Assembly: GCF_032118995.1 (NCBI RefSeq)
Contig: NC_092659.1
Location: forward strand, 16,920,177-16,984,176
DNA from: Asterias amurensis
Taxonomy: Eukaryota > Echinodermata > Asteroidea > Forcipulatida > Asteriidae
Length of the DNA stretch: 64,000 nucleotides
Reading direction: 5' to 3'
Under the pieces are notes generated by a model that was not told where the DNA came from, ran no database searches, and worked only from the letters and a program-made list of their open reading frames with translations. This document shows, piece by piece, positions 43,591 to 62,602 of the stretch. The translations under genes and the position numbers were made by a program. Position 1 is the stretch's first letter, and each line of letters starts with the position of its first letter.

Positions 43591-46500
43591 ACTGTCGACC
43601 AATCCCAAGCATGTAGAGAACCATCATTACCTGATGACATCATCACCTGTGGTTTCCATGGATGCCAAGTATGACATAGAATCCTCGTCTGCTGATTGGC
43701 TGACTCTGCAAACATGTGACCCTCATGCCTGAATATTGGCTTGCTGATTGGTGGAGAAGTTGAAGATTGTTGCCATGGTGTGATGTCATGGATGTCTACA
43801 CATTCATTCAGTCCTATCAAATGAATATTTAATAATGATAATAGTTTATTTTTCTCAAACTGCTGTACAGCAATTCAAAACAAATTATAAAGTAGACCAT
43901 TAAGTCAGTAAAAAAATAGTTAATTTAATACCATAGAGCAAAAACACACAATGAACAAGAAAAAGTAGGCTTACCTGACACAGAGATCATGTGTTTGGTG
44001 GTTGGGCTCCACTGCACAACAAAAATAAAAAAGCAAAAATATCATTCACACAAAAAAATTGCAAATCCTTTTTGATAATTTCACAAGCCTTAGACAATAA
44101 GGAAGTAAGTTGTCTGAAAAAACACCCCATTGGGCCAATTTCATGGAACTGCTTACTGTAAGCAAAGAATCTGCACTTATGGAAGCAGAGAATTCATCAC
44201 TAATGTTAGGTTAGCAAGGAATGTTTGCGTGTGAATGTACCTTTTCCCAGTGTTACTAGGCATACTTGGCTTACACGACTAGTGCAAAATTCAGCACTTA
44301 CCCTGTAAGTGAAGAATGGTGATCGCAAGCACATTATTCAGTGGAAAGCAGAGCTAGGAAAATGGGCTCTCATGATGTCTTAGACAGTCGAGAACAATTT
44401 GTTTAATATGAGTGAAGATATCAGATTGTTTCCATTAAACTACCTACCTTTACAGCCAAAGATTCTGTCGATGGATGCAGTTTCTTGCTATCATCTAATC
44501 TCACAGTATGAAGAGGTTTTGCGAGATTTCTCAAGTCATTTACAATGACTTCATTGTTTGTGGAAAGTCGAGCAATGGTTGCCGTAGTGGAATCCATTTT
44601 ACGCTTCTTAGTATCGCCCTCATTTGGGATATCTGATGAACAGCTGAGGTCAAAGGTCCACGATATCTCTTCTTTGTTAGAAACGTTCTCATTCGTCCTT
44701 TCAGGTGACAGAGTGTCTAAGCCTTCATTTGACTGGTCAATATTGCCTCGTATTTCAGAGGAGGCTGCTTCATTTGCATATTGGCTGGGAGTTTCTGATT
44801 GGCTGGAAGTTGCTCTCATGTCATGAATATTTATGTGTCCACTTGTAGTATTGCACATCACTAAGTTATCATCATCCAAGAACTGAATCTCAACATTGTA
44901 CGATGCACTTCCAAGTTCTGTGAAGTGAATCAGAAACAAACAAATTTATTGATTAATGTTACAGACAGACATACTATTTTGCACAGGAAACTTTTGCCAG
45001 CTGTCTTAATTAATTAAAAAGCTTGCATATTGAATGATTAAGACAACTGCTTTACTTTAAGCAAAGAAGACCTGAGTTGAAATTTACTTTATGCAATACC
45101 ACTTAACCTGGACAGGTCAATTTCATACAGCTGCTTATAAAATACAAAACAAGGTGATATAATGGCAAGAATAAAACCTTGTCCTGTTTGTCCATGACTA
45201 ATTTTGACAAAGTCCCTAAGCCAAATCTGAGTCGGTGGCTGTGGAAGGTTTCTGAAATTAATTGAGTTGATTTAAAAAGACTAGATTACTCCCATTCAAA
45301 ACTTACTTGTCCTGACGACTTTACTTGTTTCCACATCCACAATCTGCACGTCGGACAAGGTGGAGCCGAAAGCGACCTGACCTTGACAACCGGGCCTTTG
45401 ATCTATGACCTTTACCCCTGACCTTTCCACCCCTGACCCTGGCAAGGATGAAAGTTTCTTTACAACATCAGTGGTCTCTGTTCCAAGTTGCCATACATTG
45501 AGATCTGTGCTCAGGTGACTACCAGTAACAATCAGTCTGGAGTTTGAATGTGGAAAAAAGAGGCCACAGCTGAAAATACAAAATCTACAAATCGACACAA
45601 AAACTTAGGCCTAATTGATTGACATGAAATTTAATGTGAATCATTTCTAAATGATATTATCTTGTACTCACTCTCAAGCAGGCCTTGAATTAACCCAAGG
45701 CACCCACAATTATTGTTGTGGTACCCTGTGCTTTTGCCGTGGTGCCCTTTGCAAGGTTTCAGTACAAATGTACTTTTTCCTCACAGAAGTGCCCCCTTAC
45801 CTGAGGTGAATTGCTTAATAGCACCTTCAAGTTCAAGGCCTGCACAAGTCTGGAAGTAATTGTCTTTTTGAGCTTGAAACCTTCTTCAAGACATTTCAAA
45901 TTGCTGTTTGAAAGGACCCTTTTCAAGAGTGAAACCTAATAATGGATGGGAACATTTGTAGGTTTCAAATGTCATTTTTGAGAGGGCGAGGCCATTTTCA
46001 TTTTGCAAAGGGCATTTCCTTTGGAAAATCTTAAAGTCTATGGGAACTTTTTGAAGGGGCACCAAGGCCAAGACCAAGACTGTGTTATTCCAGGTTCAGA
46101 CTCAGAGACCGACTGGATCATTCACCGATTAATTACCTGATAACAAAACAACCGTTATCAGTATTTGTTCAGAAAGATGTCTGAGCGAAAATAAATATCA
46201 CACTTGCTACGTCTAGTCTACTTTTACTAGACAATAAACTGAATAAACACAAACATTTATCAGCAGTAGAGTTTGCCCCTTTGTCTAGTTTTACAATATT
46301 ATATATTTTACTTAACACTTAACGCAAGTGTGAAGTTATAATGGAATTTATACAAAATCTAGAGAGAGAGCAGTTTCAGCCCAATTCAGTCGTCAGTGTT
46401 TGTTCTGCTACTTGTCAAGTAATCATTGCATAGTACAGTTTTGGCCAACTAGTACAAGACTAGATACAAATCAACCAGTCAACCAACCAACCAACCAACC

Positions 46501-49500
46501 AACAGGTCATCAGTCTACTCTTCATTCCAGCCCCATGTGCAGTAAATAATGAGTCTATTCAAACCAAGCAACCAATCAACTAATCAGTCACAAAGAGAGA
46601 AAAAACCTCTTCCAGAAAAACAATATGCGAATAATATAATAAGGCTAAGATTTTACTACACAATACAAGTTATATATGCCTCACTGAAGCGTCCAGTCTA
46701 GTCAATGAGGAAGCAACCTGAACTTTGTAACACACTGCCGAAATCTTTAGAAACTTATCACCAACATCAGTTACATGTAACACAGACATGTGCTATATAA
46801 GCTTTGACCCTGCCTATGTAAATATATTTTCCCCTCTTTAGTACCGGATGTGTGATTTGTGTCAACACCACCTACATTGTAGGTCGAAAGGCTCCGATAA
46901 AGGTACACTTTAACCAAACGTGTGGTAATTAAACCTTTGGAGTCACCTTGGTTTGCCAGATCTAGGGCTCAATAATACTTCTGTTTGTCTGAATTACTTT
47001 AGGAAGGTGGACAGAGGACAAACAAGTCTTTTTTTAAACTGCACATTTTGTGGAGCAAGATTTTGTGAAGGTAAGCTCTCAAATTACAGTTTTATAAAAC
47101 CACCTGAAGTACATTTTTATGCACAACCTGCATCTTTGTAGCATTTAGCTTAAAAAAATGAACATAAACGATCCACACAAATATGCCTTAAATTTATGTG
47201 ATTTTTCTTTGTGAAACATGTCGGTCCACCATTTTGTGGAGTCAACAAGTTGGTTCTACAAAACGGCGGACTGTGTTAGTTCACAAAGTAAAAGGAAACC
47301 TCCCAATTTAGAGCAGGGTTGTGTGAATCATAATATTCTACTTTTAAATTCATCTATCCAACCATATCAATTTCATACCGAACCATTTTTGCACCCCAAA
47401 TCACCATATCCAAGGCAATGTGTCCCTTTAAAGGCACAGGGGTCGATTTCACAAAGAGTTAGGACTAGTCCTAACTTAGGACTAGTCCTAAGAGATATCA
47501 AAAACGTACAGCTAGTCCTAAGTTAGGACTAGTAACTCGTCCTAACTCAAGATAAGACTAGTCCTAACTCTTTGTGAAATCCACCCCTGGACACAATTGG
47601 TAGATACTCATAATAATTGTTAGCATAAAAACTTATTTGGTAACGAGCAATGGAGAGCTCGTTGTGAGAACTGCCACTCTCTCTCTGAATTAACGTAGTT
47701 TTTAAGAATCCTCACTAAAATATTTGAGTTGAATTTGAGATATCAGCTGAGGTCTTGAGTTCAAGGCATCTGAAAGCACACAACTTGTGTGACAAGGGTG
47801 TTTTTTCTTCCATTGTTATCTCGCAACTTCAACGATCAATTAAATTCAAATTTTCACAGGTTTTTAAATTTATGCTATGTTGAGATACACCAAGTGAGAA
47901 GACTAGTCTTTGGCAATTACCAAAGGTGTCCAGTGCCTTTAAGCTCAAGGCCTGCACGCCCAGTTACACTAACCTTCTTGAGGAACCTTGCAGGTATTTC
48001 ATACAGTGGACAGGTTGACCGCTGAACCCACCACTCTTCATCTTGAAGTCTCTGTCTTTAGTCAGTCCAGCTGCCGTCGTTCCCTCCTGCTGCATCAGCT
48101 TAGCGGGGATGCTCAGCTCTAGAATCTCATTATTGGCATTGGGTTCACATCCAGCAACACAAATGCCTCCAAGAAAAATATTTAAAATAAGTTTTAACAC
48201 CATTCTGCACCTCAATGTTTCACAGTGTGTTAACTTTACATTCCAATTTGAGGAAGGAGAAGGGGGAGGGGGCGGGGCACATATTACAAATGAACTGTAC
48301 GTGAACAATTTGAACACCAAGTTTTTAAATTTCCAGCAAATTTCGACACCCTTGTTTGTACAACATTTTGGCTAAAACCTTGCTTAAATAACCATTGCCT
48401 TTCTCACCAAGGAGTATGGAGGGATTTGTTGAGATTTAAAGAGTGCAGTCATTGAAAGAAAGGTTTTAAATACAACCCATAAGTTTAAAACAAAAATGAT
48501 ATTTTTTCAACTTGAATAAATGACACTCTTTTGACTTTGTACAGCGCATTGGGACTCCGTGTGTAATGCGCTTTATAAGAACGGTTTATTATTATTATTA
48601 TTTTTGTAATGATCGGGTTGGCATGGCGATAAGATTTAATCAGAATGTGAATGTTACTGGCTTTCAAAGTCAAACTTACAATTGTTGTCAATCCACTCAA
48701 TTACACAAGTTGGTTTTGGCAAATCAAACATATGAAGATGACGATACCTAATTGTGAGAAAATGGGACGCAATACAGAACAATAAAATTAAAAATAGCTA
48801 TTGATGTCAAATTTTATTTTAAATAAATACAATGTAGAACTTGTTTGATTCAGTCAAGACCAAGTGAAGTGGACGCATCAGGATCATCATTCCACTGTCG
48901 TGGAGTCTGAAGATGATGATAGCAGAACGAACCTCATCAATCATAGTTTTAGGAGAACAACCAAGGAAAATACAAACCAAATTTCCTACATAAAAACGCA
49001 TTTTTCTACCCGGAAAGAACTTTCAAGTTTCAAACACACACCAACCATAACAACCCAAATATCAAATCCTGGATCCAGCTAAAGTTGTGTTAAGCCCGGT
49101 TCATGCTTCCTGCGAATGGGAAGCGAATTTGACGTGAATTCAACGTCACACCCCTCCTTTTACAGCGACATTTGCAAGCGAGTTGAACACGACTCAACTC
49201 AGTGCGAATTCGTTGCAAATTTGTGACGTCAATATTCAGATCGCATTCGCAAGAAGTATGAACCGGGCATTACTCCTAGAAACAACTATGCGGTTTTGTT
49301 TCGCTACAGGAGACGATAGCGAAACGAAACTGCAGAGGATAGTTCTAGGAGTAAAAGTTGTATCACCTGTGACCTGCCTTGTTCATCTAGATGGTACTAC
49401 TAACTATCTACCTAGACTGCCAAGTGTTTTCTGAACTAGAGTGTTCTGCATGCTTGTCTTGTCTACACAGAACTGTTGGTTGTAAAATATAGCCCACTTT

Positions 49501-49751
49501 ATATATAGGCTATTTTTTCTATACCGTCATTTAAAACTAACGCTTTATTTAATTTAAGATATTAATAACTTTAAACAACATGGAGCATCAATCAAGTGGA
49601 TTTGCACTTTTTTTTGAGTGGGGCTACTTTCTTTACTTATTTTTAAATTTTATTGCAATTTGGTTGGCGAGTTGGAAATATGTTTAGTAAATACTTACGA
49701 CTTCAAAGATGTTATAAACCAGTCGTCTAAAAGTTCCTCGTCGTCAGCCAT
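43584..49751 (-). CDS. WDR73: WD repeat-containing protein 73
   Basis: WDR73 is a WD-repeat protein linked to microtubules at mitosis and to the Integrator/INTS9-INTS11 module; human loss causes Galloway-Mowat syndrome. Seven exons on the minus strand: 49699-49751, 48680-48747, 47974-48166, 45307-45536, 44448-44917, 43975-44011 and 43584-43813. Phases 2,1,2,1,0,1 are consistent throughout and give 426 residues, against 378 in human. Matches include CVIEWIDNN (human VLEWIDDKG), DFKMKSGGFS (DFKVRHGGFS) and HTWHPWKP near the end (HTWHPCRP), then DGSLHAWDW (DASLHVWDW). The extra length is a serine-, glutamate- and asparagine-rich insert in exon 5. The 37 bp exon 6 is fixed by phase on both sides; its inner edge may be one base off. 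It is head to head with the ACSL gene. Confidence 0.94.
44131..44365. mobile_element. MITE family H, diverged copy in WDR73 intron 5
   Basis: Begins TTGGGCCAATTTCATGGAAC TGCTTACTG-like sequence, the usual left end of the family. The right part (near 44360) is decayed, so the end is approximate. Confidence 0.5.
45945..46085. repeat. Dispersed repeat, GGCCATTTTCATT family, copy
   Basis: Contains GAGAGGGCGAGGCCATTTTC, GGAAAATCTTAAAGTCTATG and GAAGGGGCACCAAGGCCA, in the same order as at 14407-14560. It lies in WDR73 intron 3. Confidence 0.6.
46472..46504. repeat. CAAC microsatellite
   Basis: CAACCAGTCAACCAACCAAC and further CAAC units, about 30 bp, in WDR73 intron 3. Confidence 0.85.
47166..47427. 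mobile_element. Palindromic MITE family E, copy 2 (half decayed)
   Basis: Shares GATCCACACAAAT, GTGTTAGTTCACAAAGTAAA, ATATTCTACTTTTAAAT and ATCCAAGGCAATGTGTCCC with 26380-26733. The outer part of the left arm is missing. It abuts the family C element at 47428. Confidence 0.75.
47428..47942. mobile_element. TTAA-bounded MITE family C, copy 4, with insertion
   Basis: Starts TTAAAGGCAC and ends GTGTCCAGTGCCTTTAA. After ten bases it is interrupted by a separate 150 bp palindrome (47438-47587) and then resumes TGGACACAATTGG, so the host element is older. Confidence 0.85.
47438..47587. mobile_element. Palindrome nested in MITE C, TTAGGA family
   Basis: Ends GGGTCGATTTCACAAAGAG and CTCTTTGTGAAATCCACCC. 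The inside is mostly runs of AGGACTAGTCCTAA, itself a palindrome, repeated with spacing. Related to 30928-31045. Confidence 0.85.
48530..48606 (+). mobile_element. LINE/SINE 3' tail remnant with (ATT) repeats
   Basis: GCGCATTGGGACTCCGTGTG, then AATGCGCTTTATAAGAAC and TTATTATTATTATTA. This snapback-stem plus short tandem tail is typical of L2/CR1-type LINE and partner SINE 3' ends. In WDR73 intron 2, antisense to the gene. Confidence 0.6.
49093..49268. mobile_element. MITE family F, copy 2
   Basis: Ends GCCCGGTTCATGCTTCCTGC and its complement CTTGCGAATG-type arm ending TATGAACCGGGC. Inner TTTGACGTGAATTCAACGTC and TTTGTGACGTCAATATTC. It is in WDR73 intron 1. Relative at 27190-27375. Confidence 0.85.
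49271..49353. mobile_element. Small palindrome beside MITE F
   Basis: TACTCCTAGAA on the left and TTCTAGGAGTA on the right, with TTTTGTTTCGCTA and TAGCGAAACGAAA inside; 83 bp. It starts three bases after the end of the family F element. Confidence 0.8.
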
Positions 49752-50421
49752 GATTTCATACAATTCTCGGGGACAAACAGGCTCCAAAATATTGAGCAAA
49801 TATCAGCGAAATGAGATTGCGTTCGCTCCTCTGACAGAAAATGTCGTCTGCTCTTTTTTGTGTGCAGCTTTTTTGTGCGGTCAGTGATAGTGCGCTTGCG
49901 TACACGGTAACCTTTTCCTCTGATGTTTGGAAACGTGCATTAAATACGTGAGATCGAAGGAAGGAAACTTTGAAGTACGTTGTGGATACGAGATCGCAAA
50001 CACGTGTCGGAGCTGTCTGGTACCCAATTCATAACAAATGGTTACTCACGGAAACTAAAGCAGACGACCAAACTATAGGTCGATGTTTGTTTACAAACAT
50101 TTCATGGTCGGACGATCGCACCATGATCGCACGATGTGACATTGATTGGTAATGTTTGTTGGTAATCATATTCACAGGTGAAGTTGAAATTGAAAGAGCA
50201 AGTCTGCAGGATTTCGTGAAAAAGGTTGGCTGATTTTATCCAATAGAATTGTAACTTATTTTATTTTATAAATATTATTATTGTAATTTGTATTTTGTAT
50301 GTAAAGCGATGGTCTTCTGACCTTCGGCTTTGTTTGGACTTTGCAGTTTGCTCATCATCCAGGACCATTTTAGTTGTTTCGATGAGTTTGTTTTCTAATC
50401 TTTGTTTGAAACGTAGGCTCA

Positions 50422-50570
50422 GTAACTGGGGCGCTAGATTCCTTTTTTCGCTCGAAATTTTGACATTATCGGTCATGACCGATCGATAATGTCAAAACTT
50501 CGATGCGAGGAAAAAAAAAGACAGATAAAAAATAATGTCAAAATTTCTAGGAATCTATCGCCCCAGTTAC
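50422..50570. mobile_element. Palindromic element, GTAACTGGGGCG ends
   Basis: The left arm is GTAACTGGGGCGCTAGATTCC, split as GTAACTGGGGCG and CTAGATTCC; the right is GGAATCTATCGCCCCAGTTAC in the same two parts. Inside, CATTATCGGTCATGACCG is itself palindromic. A single copy in the window. Confidence 0.85.
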
Positions 50571-50848
50571 TGGGTGAAATGTAGCCCTATAAATCGGTCC
50601 AATCCACTCCATATCCTTGCCCCAGCACCACTGAAATCAAAACCTTTCGCTTCCTTGAAAAATCATCTGCAACATTCTGCATCATGAAACTTACCGATCT
50701 AATGCTTCAGAAGTTGCAGATAGCACTACACTTGAAATTGTTCAAATAGGTATCACAGATTTTGAGTAAAAATCAAGTGAATTTTGCGTGTGAATTTTCT
50801 CAACTAACGCTCTTTTACCGCTAATGCCGCGATATGCCGATTGTCCCC

Positions 50849-50925
50849 CGACCGTGCGCAGATTTTTTTCCCAGGACAAACGTGTAGAATTATCTGCACA
50901 CGTTCGTCCTGGGAAGAAAAGATAC
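50849..50925. mobile_element. Foldback family B, core-only relative
   Basis: TTTTTTCCCAGGACAAACGTG and CACACGTTCGTCCTGGGAA form arms like the centre of the elements at 11142 and 39657 (arms here written shortened). The GTGCGTT ends are absent or diverged. Confidence 0.65.
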
Positions 50926-50953
50926 CCAATCCGCGTTTCAAGTACAAATATAC

Positions 50954-51056
50954 GGACACGCGTCTGGGAACTATTCTTCGTAGTTCCCAGACGCGTGTCC
51001 ATATGTTTGTACACAAAGCACGGACTGGGGAACTATTCTTTGTAGTTCCCAGATGC
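50954..51056. repeat. Two adjacent perfect/near-perfect hairpins
   Basis: GGACACGCGTCTGGGAACTA and its exact complement flank a 7-base loop at 50954-51000. A second, weaker hairpin of the same type (GGGGAACTA / TAGTTCCC) follows at 51022-51056. They look like a tandem-duplicated palindrome. Confidence 0.85.
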
Positions 51057-51818
51057 GTATTTGTATTTTTTCTTCTTTTCAATTCATTTCATACCTTCAG
51101 CTCCCCCGAGTTATTTTCATCTTTTCCGTTTTAGAAGTTTGTTCATTATGAACGTTTTGGTTGTTTGGGTTGAGTAGACGTGGTGACACATGTTGTTTTG
51201 TTTTATTAATATTACTATTAATTAGCTACAACAAACAATAGTGTTTGTGTTACTGTTAACATTATTATAATTTCTTTTTCGATCATGGCCATGGACCTTG
51301 GTGATCAGGCACCACCTTGATGGAGGTGCGTGTAGATAAGATTTATGCAAATAAACTTTGCTCTTTGTCGTCTACTTTTTATCTATAAATCCTGGTGCGT
51401 GGTACTACTGCACAAAGTTAAAATTAGATTATATTTTTGTCCCAAAAATTTTCAGTTGAAGGTGGGTGTCGCCTGGGTTTAATTTGCTCTTTAATTTAAT
51501 TGAACAGCTCTCTGGTTTTGTGACTTTTGTTTGTTAACCCTCACATCACTATCTCATCTGGTGTACGGAGCCAACTTAGTTTATTTGAAACAAATGCCTT
51601 ACTTATGTGGTTGATTTGATTATTTTGTTTACCCATAAACAGAGATTGCCTGGTAGCAAGAGGCAGTTTGAATCCTATATTTTAGCAGCGGGAACAAAAA
51701 ATAGCTTTCAAACTGCTTCTCGCCCTGGTAAGACATCTGCTCTAGATGATGAAATTTCTGAAATTAATGAAATTTCAATGATGTATTTGAAACAGGTATC
51801 TATCTAGGATCTTACAAG

Positions 51819-59044
<7,226 letters not shown>

Positions 59045-60930
59045 ATAGAACGGGCGGCTCAGAATGGACTGCATAGGTGCATGCTACAACCCTCCACTGC
59101 CACTTCAACAAGTAAGATTTCTACCTCCATGGTAGTAGAGAAGTCTCCCTAATTCTAAGACATCTACTACGTGATAGTAGAATATATAGCAAGACAAAAT
59201 CTCAATAGAACATTACCCAGCAAGTAGATATATGCACATGGTGTTACCACAAACCAAACATACATTGATACCTCACCATGCACTGCCTCTAAACCCATAT
59301 ATCTCAGAGGTTGTACTGAAGTTTAGGAAAGGAAGTGTCATCATCGATCAGCTAAGATGGTTAGCAATATCAAAGTAATTAGTAAAAGGATCGTTAACTG
59401 CATTTGAAAATTGATTAAGTGTGGTGCAGTATGTGGTCCAAAGGTGTAACCTGGGCCCAATTTCATAGAGCTGCTTAAGCTGAAAATATTCCATAAAAAA
59501 ATTTCTGCTTAGCAGAAATGACCAGGATACCAGTCACAAAATTCACTTGTGACATGGTAGTTTGGCTGGCAACCTTATTCTTGTAAGCAAAATGTTGTTA
59601 TGCTTATTAGCTACTTGTTGTGCTTCAGTAGTTCTATGAAATTGAACCCCGTTTTATGTTGATGTGGGGATGGGAGCCAAGGGAATTACAACTTGGAGTT
59701 GGGTAGAATTACAAGCCAAAATGATGCACATTATACAAGTAGTCAGTTAAATATTTCACTTCGAAAACTGCTAAACGAACTCGTTCCCTGGGCAGGGTGG
59801 GATGTCATGGTCAAGCCAAAATGATAAGCATTATCCAAGGAAAGTTTAACAAGCAGGTATTGTGGAAAATTGATGAAATGATGGGCTGGGTGGCTGGGGG
59901 ATGAAAGTTAGTGCGACTGGTACAGCCCAAGCTAGTATGATGAGCAATCTCAACATTTTAGAACGGGATTTTAACAGACATAAATTATGGAAAATGGATG
60001 AAATGTTAGGCTTGATGGTTGAAAGTTAGGGTGCCTTATACAATCAAAGTTAGTATAATGGGCAAGCTCAACGTTTTAGTTTGGGGAATGTTAACAGAAG
60101 TGTGTTATTTCGAAAGACTTGGTATAGACGCCCAATTAAGGATTGTTGAATACTGGGGAAGCTGACCTTTTAAAAGGGGGAGTTACATGCAGGCTTGTGT
60201 ATTCAGAGGGTAGAGATGACCTGTAGAGAAAGGGTAAAGACATTGCCTGTTAAGGTGGGGGGTTTAGCCCAGCATTGAGTGGGGGTGGGGGTAGAGGATG
60301 TTAAGGCAAGTAAAGATGGGATTTTAGGTGCATTTGTCTTTTGAGGGTCTGGGGGTTATTAGAGGGAGTCAAACGAGTATGAAGAGTATGGCCAATCAAG
60401 AAGGAGTAGCTTTGTAAGAGGGGGGATTAAGATGGCCTTTTGAGAGAAGGTGGAGATATCCATACTGTGGGCTTTGAATTGGCGAGTGGTGCAAAATCCA
60501 AAGCCCGAGCCGAAAGTCTTACCTGTGGTTTCGCAAAAAGGCTGACCAAACCAAAGATTTCAAATTGTGCCAAATGTTTTCTTTACTAACAATTTGTCTA
60601 ACTCTGAAATAGATGGCTTTTTGGATTTTGGTTTAGAATATCTTTAAAAGAAATTGTATAAGAAACACAAACTGCATATATAATTTGTTGAAGAAAATTT
60701 ATAGAAAAATTGTTTTATAATGATTACCAAAGTCTTGTCGTTTTTTTTAATTATTTATCAAATCAAAAATAAATATTATTTATATTGATAGTTACCAATC
60801 AGTTTGTTTTTGAAATTTTTATGTGCAAAATAAATCTTTTCAAAATTGAGTGAGTTATTGTAAGATTATTTGGTGTGTTTTGGCGTTTTTTTGTTTCAGG
60901 AACTTACAAATAATGTCCTCTGAATAAAAA
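59045..60930 (+). other. ACSL 3' UTR (probable)
   Basis: No coding frame follows the ACSL stop. Poly(A) signals AATAAA occur at 60768-60773, 60829-60834 and 60923-60928, so a 3' UTR of about 1.8 kb is likely, as is common for this gene. It contains a MITE (59453-59650) and G-rich stretches near 60240-60480. Confidence 0.5.
59453..59650. mobile_element. MITE family H copy in the ACSL 3' UTR
   Basis: Left end GGGCCCAATTTCATAGAGC, body TTCTGCTTAGCAGAAATGACC, AGGATACCAGTCAC, GTAGTTTGGCTGGC, right end TAGTTCTATGAAATTGAACC. If transcribed in the 3' UTR the inverted ends could form a stem. Confidence 0.8.
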
Positions 60931-60954
60931 CCAAATAGTATTCTTTTTTTATAT

Positions 60955-61245
60955 CCGACCATTCATCCACAGTAGTTTTGAATAAACCATACCATCTACC
61001 ATTTTACTATCACTTGGTGAATTCACCCCCAGAGTACAAAGTCAACCCTCCTACTGTATGACCAATCAATATCATCCACTTTTGTGTAAATGATGGACAA
61101 ACTACACCAGCCTGCAACATATAATATGGATATGGTGAATACATCTACACTGTACAGTTAACCCTCCTACTAGGTGACCATTTGATACCATTCACTGTGG
61201 TTTAGAATGATAGACACGTACAATCGCCAGCCTACAATGATAACA
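60955..61245. repeat. Three tandem units of the ~110 bp repeat
   Basis: Units share CAACCCTCCTACT, TGACCA(A)TCAATATCATCCA and CAGCCTGCAACAT-like segments. The same repeat is at 9577-9780 and in part near 11440 and 55820. Confidence 0.7.
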
Positions 61246-62050
61246 CAGTCGACTCTCTAACAATGTAGCTGGGACTGGCAAAAAGACCTCTTTATAAGCA
61301 AAAGCTTTTTATAACAGGATTGTAGTTAACAAGAATGTTGTTATTAAAGAGGATAGCAAAACAAAGAAAAACAAAGCAGAAATAAGATTTTGGACTTACT
61401 CTTTATAAGCAGGAACCTCTATAAAACAGTGCTCTTTATCAGGCAGGGGTTGACTGTATATGTCTTGAGCACAGTTGTTCCACAATACCCAAACCACAAA
61501 AGTTCAAAATAGCTGGGGAAAATAATTACCAAGAGTTCCCACTCTACTGTAAGAGAAAGGGTGTATTGTAAGAAAAAGGATGGACTATGAGAAAAAGGTA
61601 ACAATATTTTCCCGACTCTAGCAAATAAAAGATCTTCGAGCCAAGAATTAATGGTTGCTGCAGTGACTTGACTTTATTAAGCATTCCAGCAAATATGTAA
61701 AGCAGCAGTGGGAGACCATCACACCGCCACTTAACGATACACAATCGATATACGATCATTGTCTACTTTGATCATAAATGCTATCATGCAAAATACAACA
61801 GGCAAGATTTTGTTTTGAAAAAAAAAATCACGGATTGAGAGTTTTTCTTAGGTGTGAATCCATGAGACTGCTACCAGATAAACTGACTGTCATTGTATGA
61901 ACAGAGCAACTACAGGATCGAGGGCCAAACTTCAACACAAACATCAACTCAATGTGACTTTTTGCAAATACAGGATTGCACCCCAAGTGTTAGATACCAT
62001 TAAAGAACTTTCCTACTAAATTCAGTTTTTTCCCCCCTGTAATTCTCAGA
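61246..62050. other. Intergenic, nothing recognised
   Basis: AT-rich DNA with no gene-like frame, RNA gene or clear repeat. Confidence 0.45.
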
Positions 62051-62290
62051 GGAAATACTCATAAAAGAACTTCTGAGTTTGGCAACAAAAACTTGAAAAG
62101 GGTACATCTTTTTTAGTGCGTGTGTGAATAGTACTTCGGCCATTAAACTTAATGGATGAGCAGTTAATCTGCCTGGGGCAGTCAGCAGCTCTACTGTTTG
62201 TGCATGATCCAATTAAGTCCACTGTTTGGAAAAGAAATTACATGGAGATACCAGGTGTGAGTTGCCAGAGGAAAAGGATGTTGTATTCTG
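62051..62290. repeat. Dispersed repeat shared with 9211-9480
   Basis: Carries CAATTAAGTCCACTGTTTGG, GGTGTGAGTTGCCAGAGG and GAACTTCTGAGTTTGGCA in the same order and orientation as the copy in COMMD2 intron 4. Confidence 0.7.
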
Positions 62291-62391
62291 GCTTATTTCT
62301 TCAATACAGTTTTTCCTGTAATGATCCACGGAAATGTCAGAAACCTAAACACCTTAGTAACTTGTCACTTTGAAAAGCCAAACAGTAACTT

Positions 62392-62602
62392 TATAGACGA
62401 TGTGACCTCTGAAGTCACTCGAAAACCATAACATGATTCGCGCGCATACCGCCAGGCAAAACCTTTGTGTTTTGGCACCCAGCTAGAAAGTGTATGCAAT
62501 CTTACCATGACTACATGTCTTTTTGCCCGGCGAAAGATGACGTATACAGTGTTTAGTCAACAGAGAGCATTTTGAATGTAAACATAAGTCACATCGTCTA
62601 TA
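62392..62602. mobile_element. MITE family G, copy 2
   Basis: A 211 bp element with exact ends TATAGACGATGTGAC and GTCACATCGTCTATA. It matches 28168-28388 at about 88 percent by eye. The TATA within the inverted ends fits a TA target duplication, as with Tc1/mariner-type elements. Confidence 0.88.

Larger units (their letters stand above)
49752..51818. promoter_or_regulatory. Head-to-head WDR73/ACSL promoter interval
   Basis: About 2.1 kb separates the two start codons. A candidate untranslated ACSL exon lies at 51643-51729, between CCCATAAACAG and GTAAGA. Another acceptor (TATCTATCTAG) ends at 51808, just before the ACSL start. Three palindromic elements occupy the middle. Confidence 0.45.

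Noticed and set aside
50742-51134. Overlapping frames on both strands near 50.9 kb
   Set aside because: They come from adjacent palindromes (shared LGTTKNSS-type peptides on both strands).
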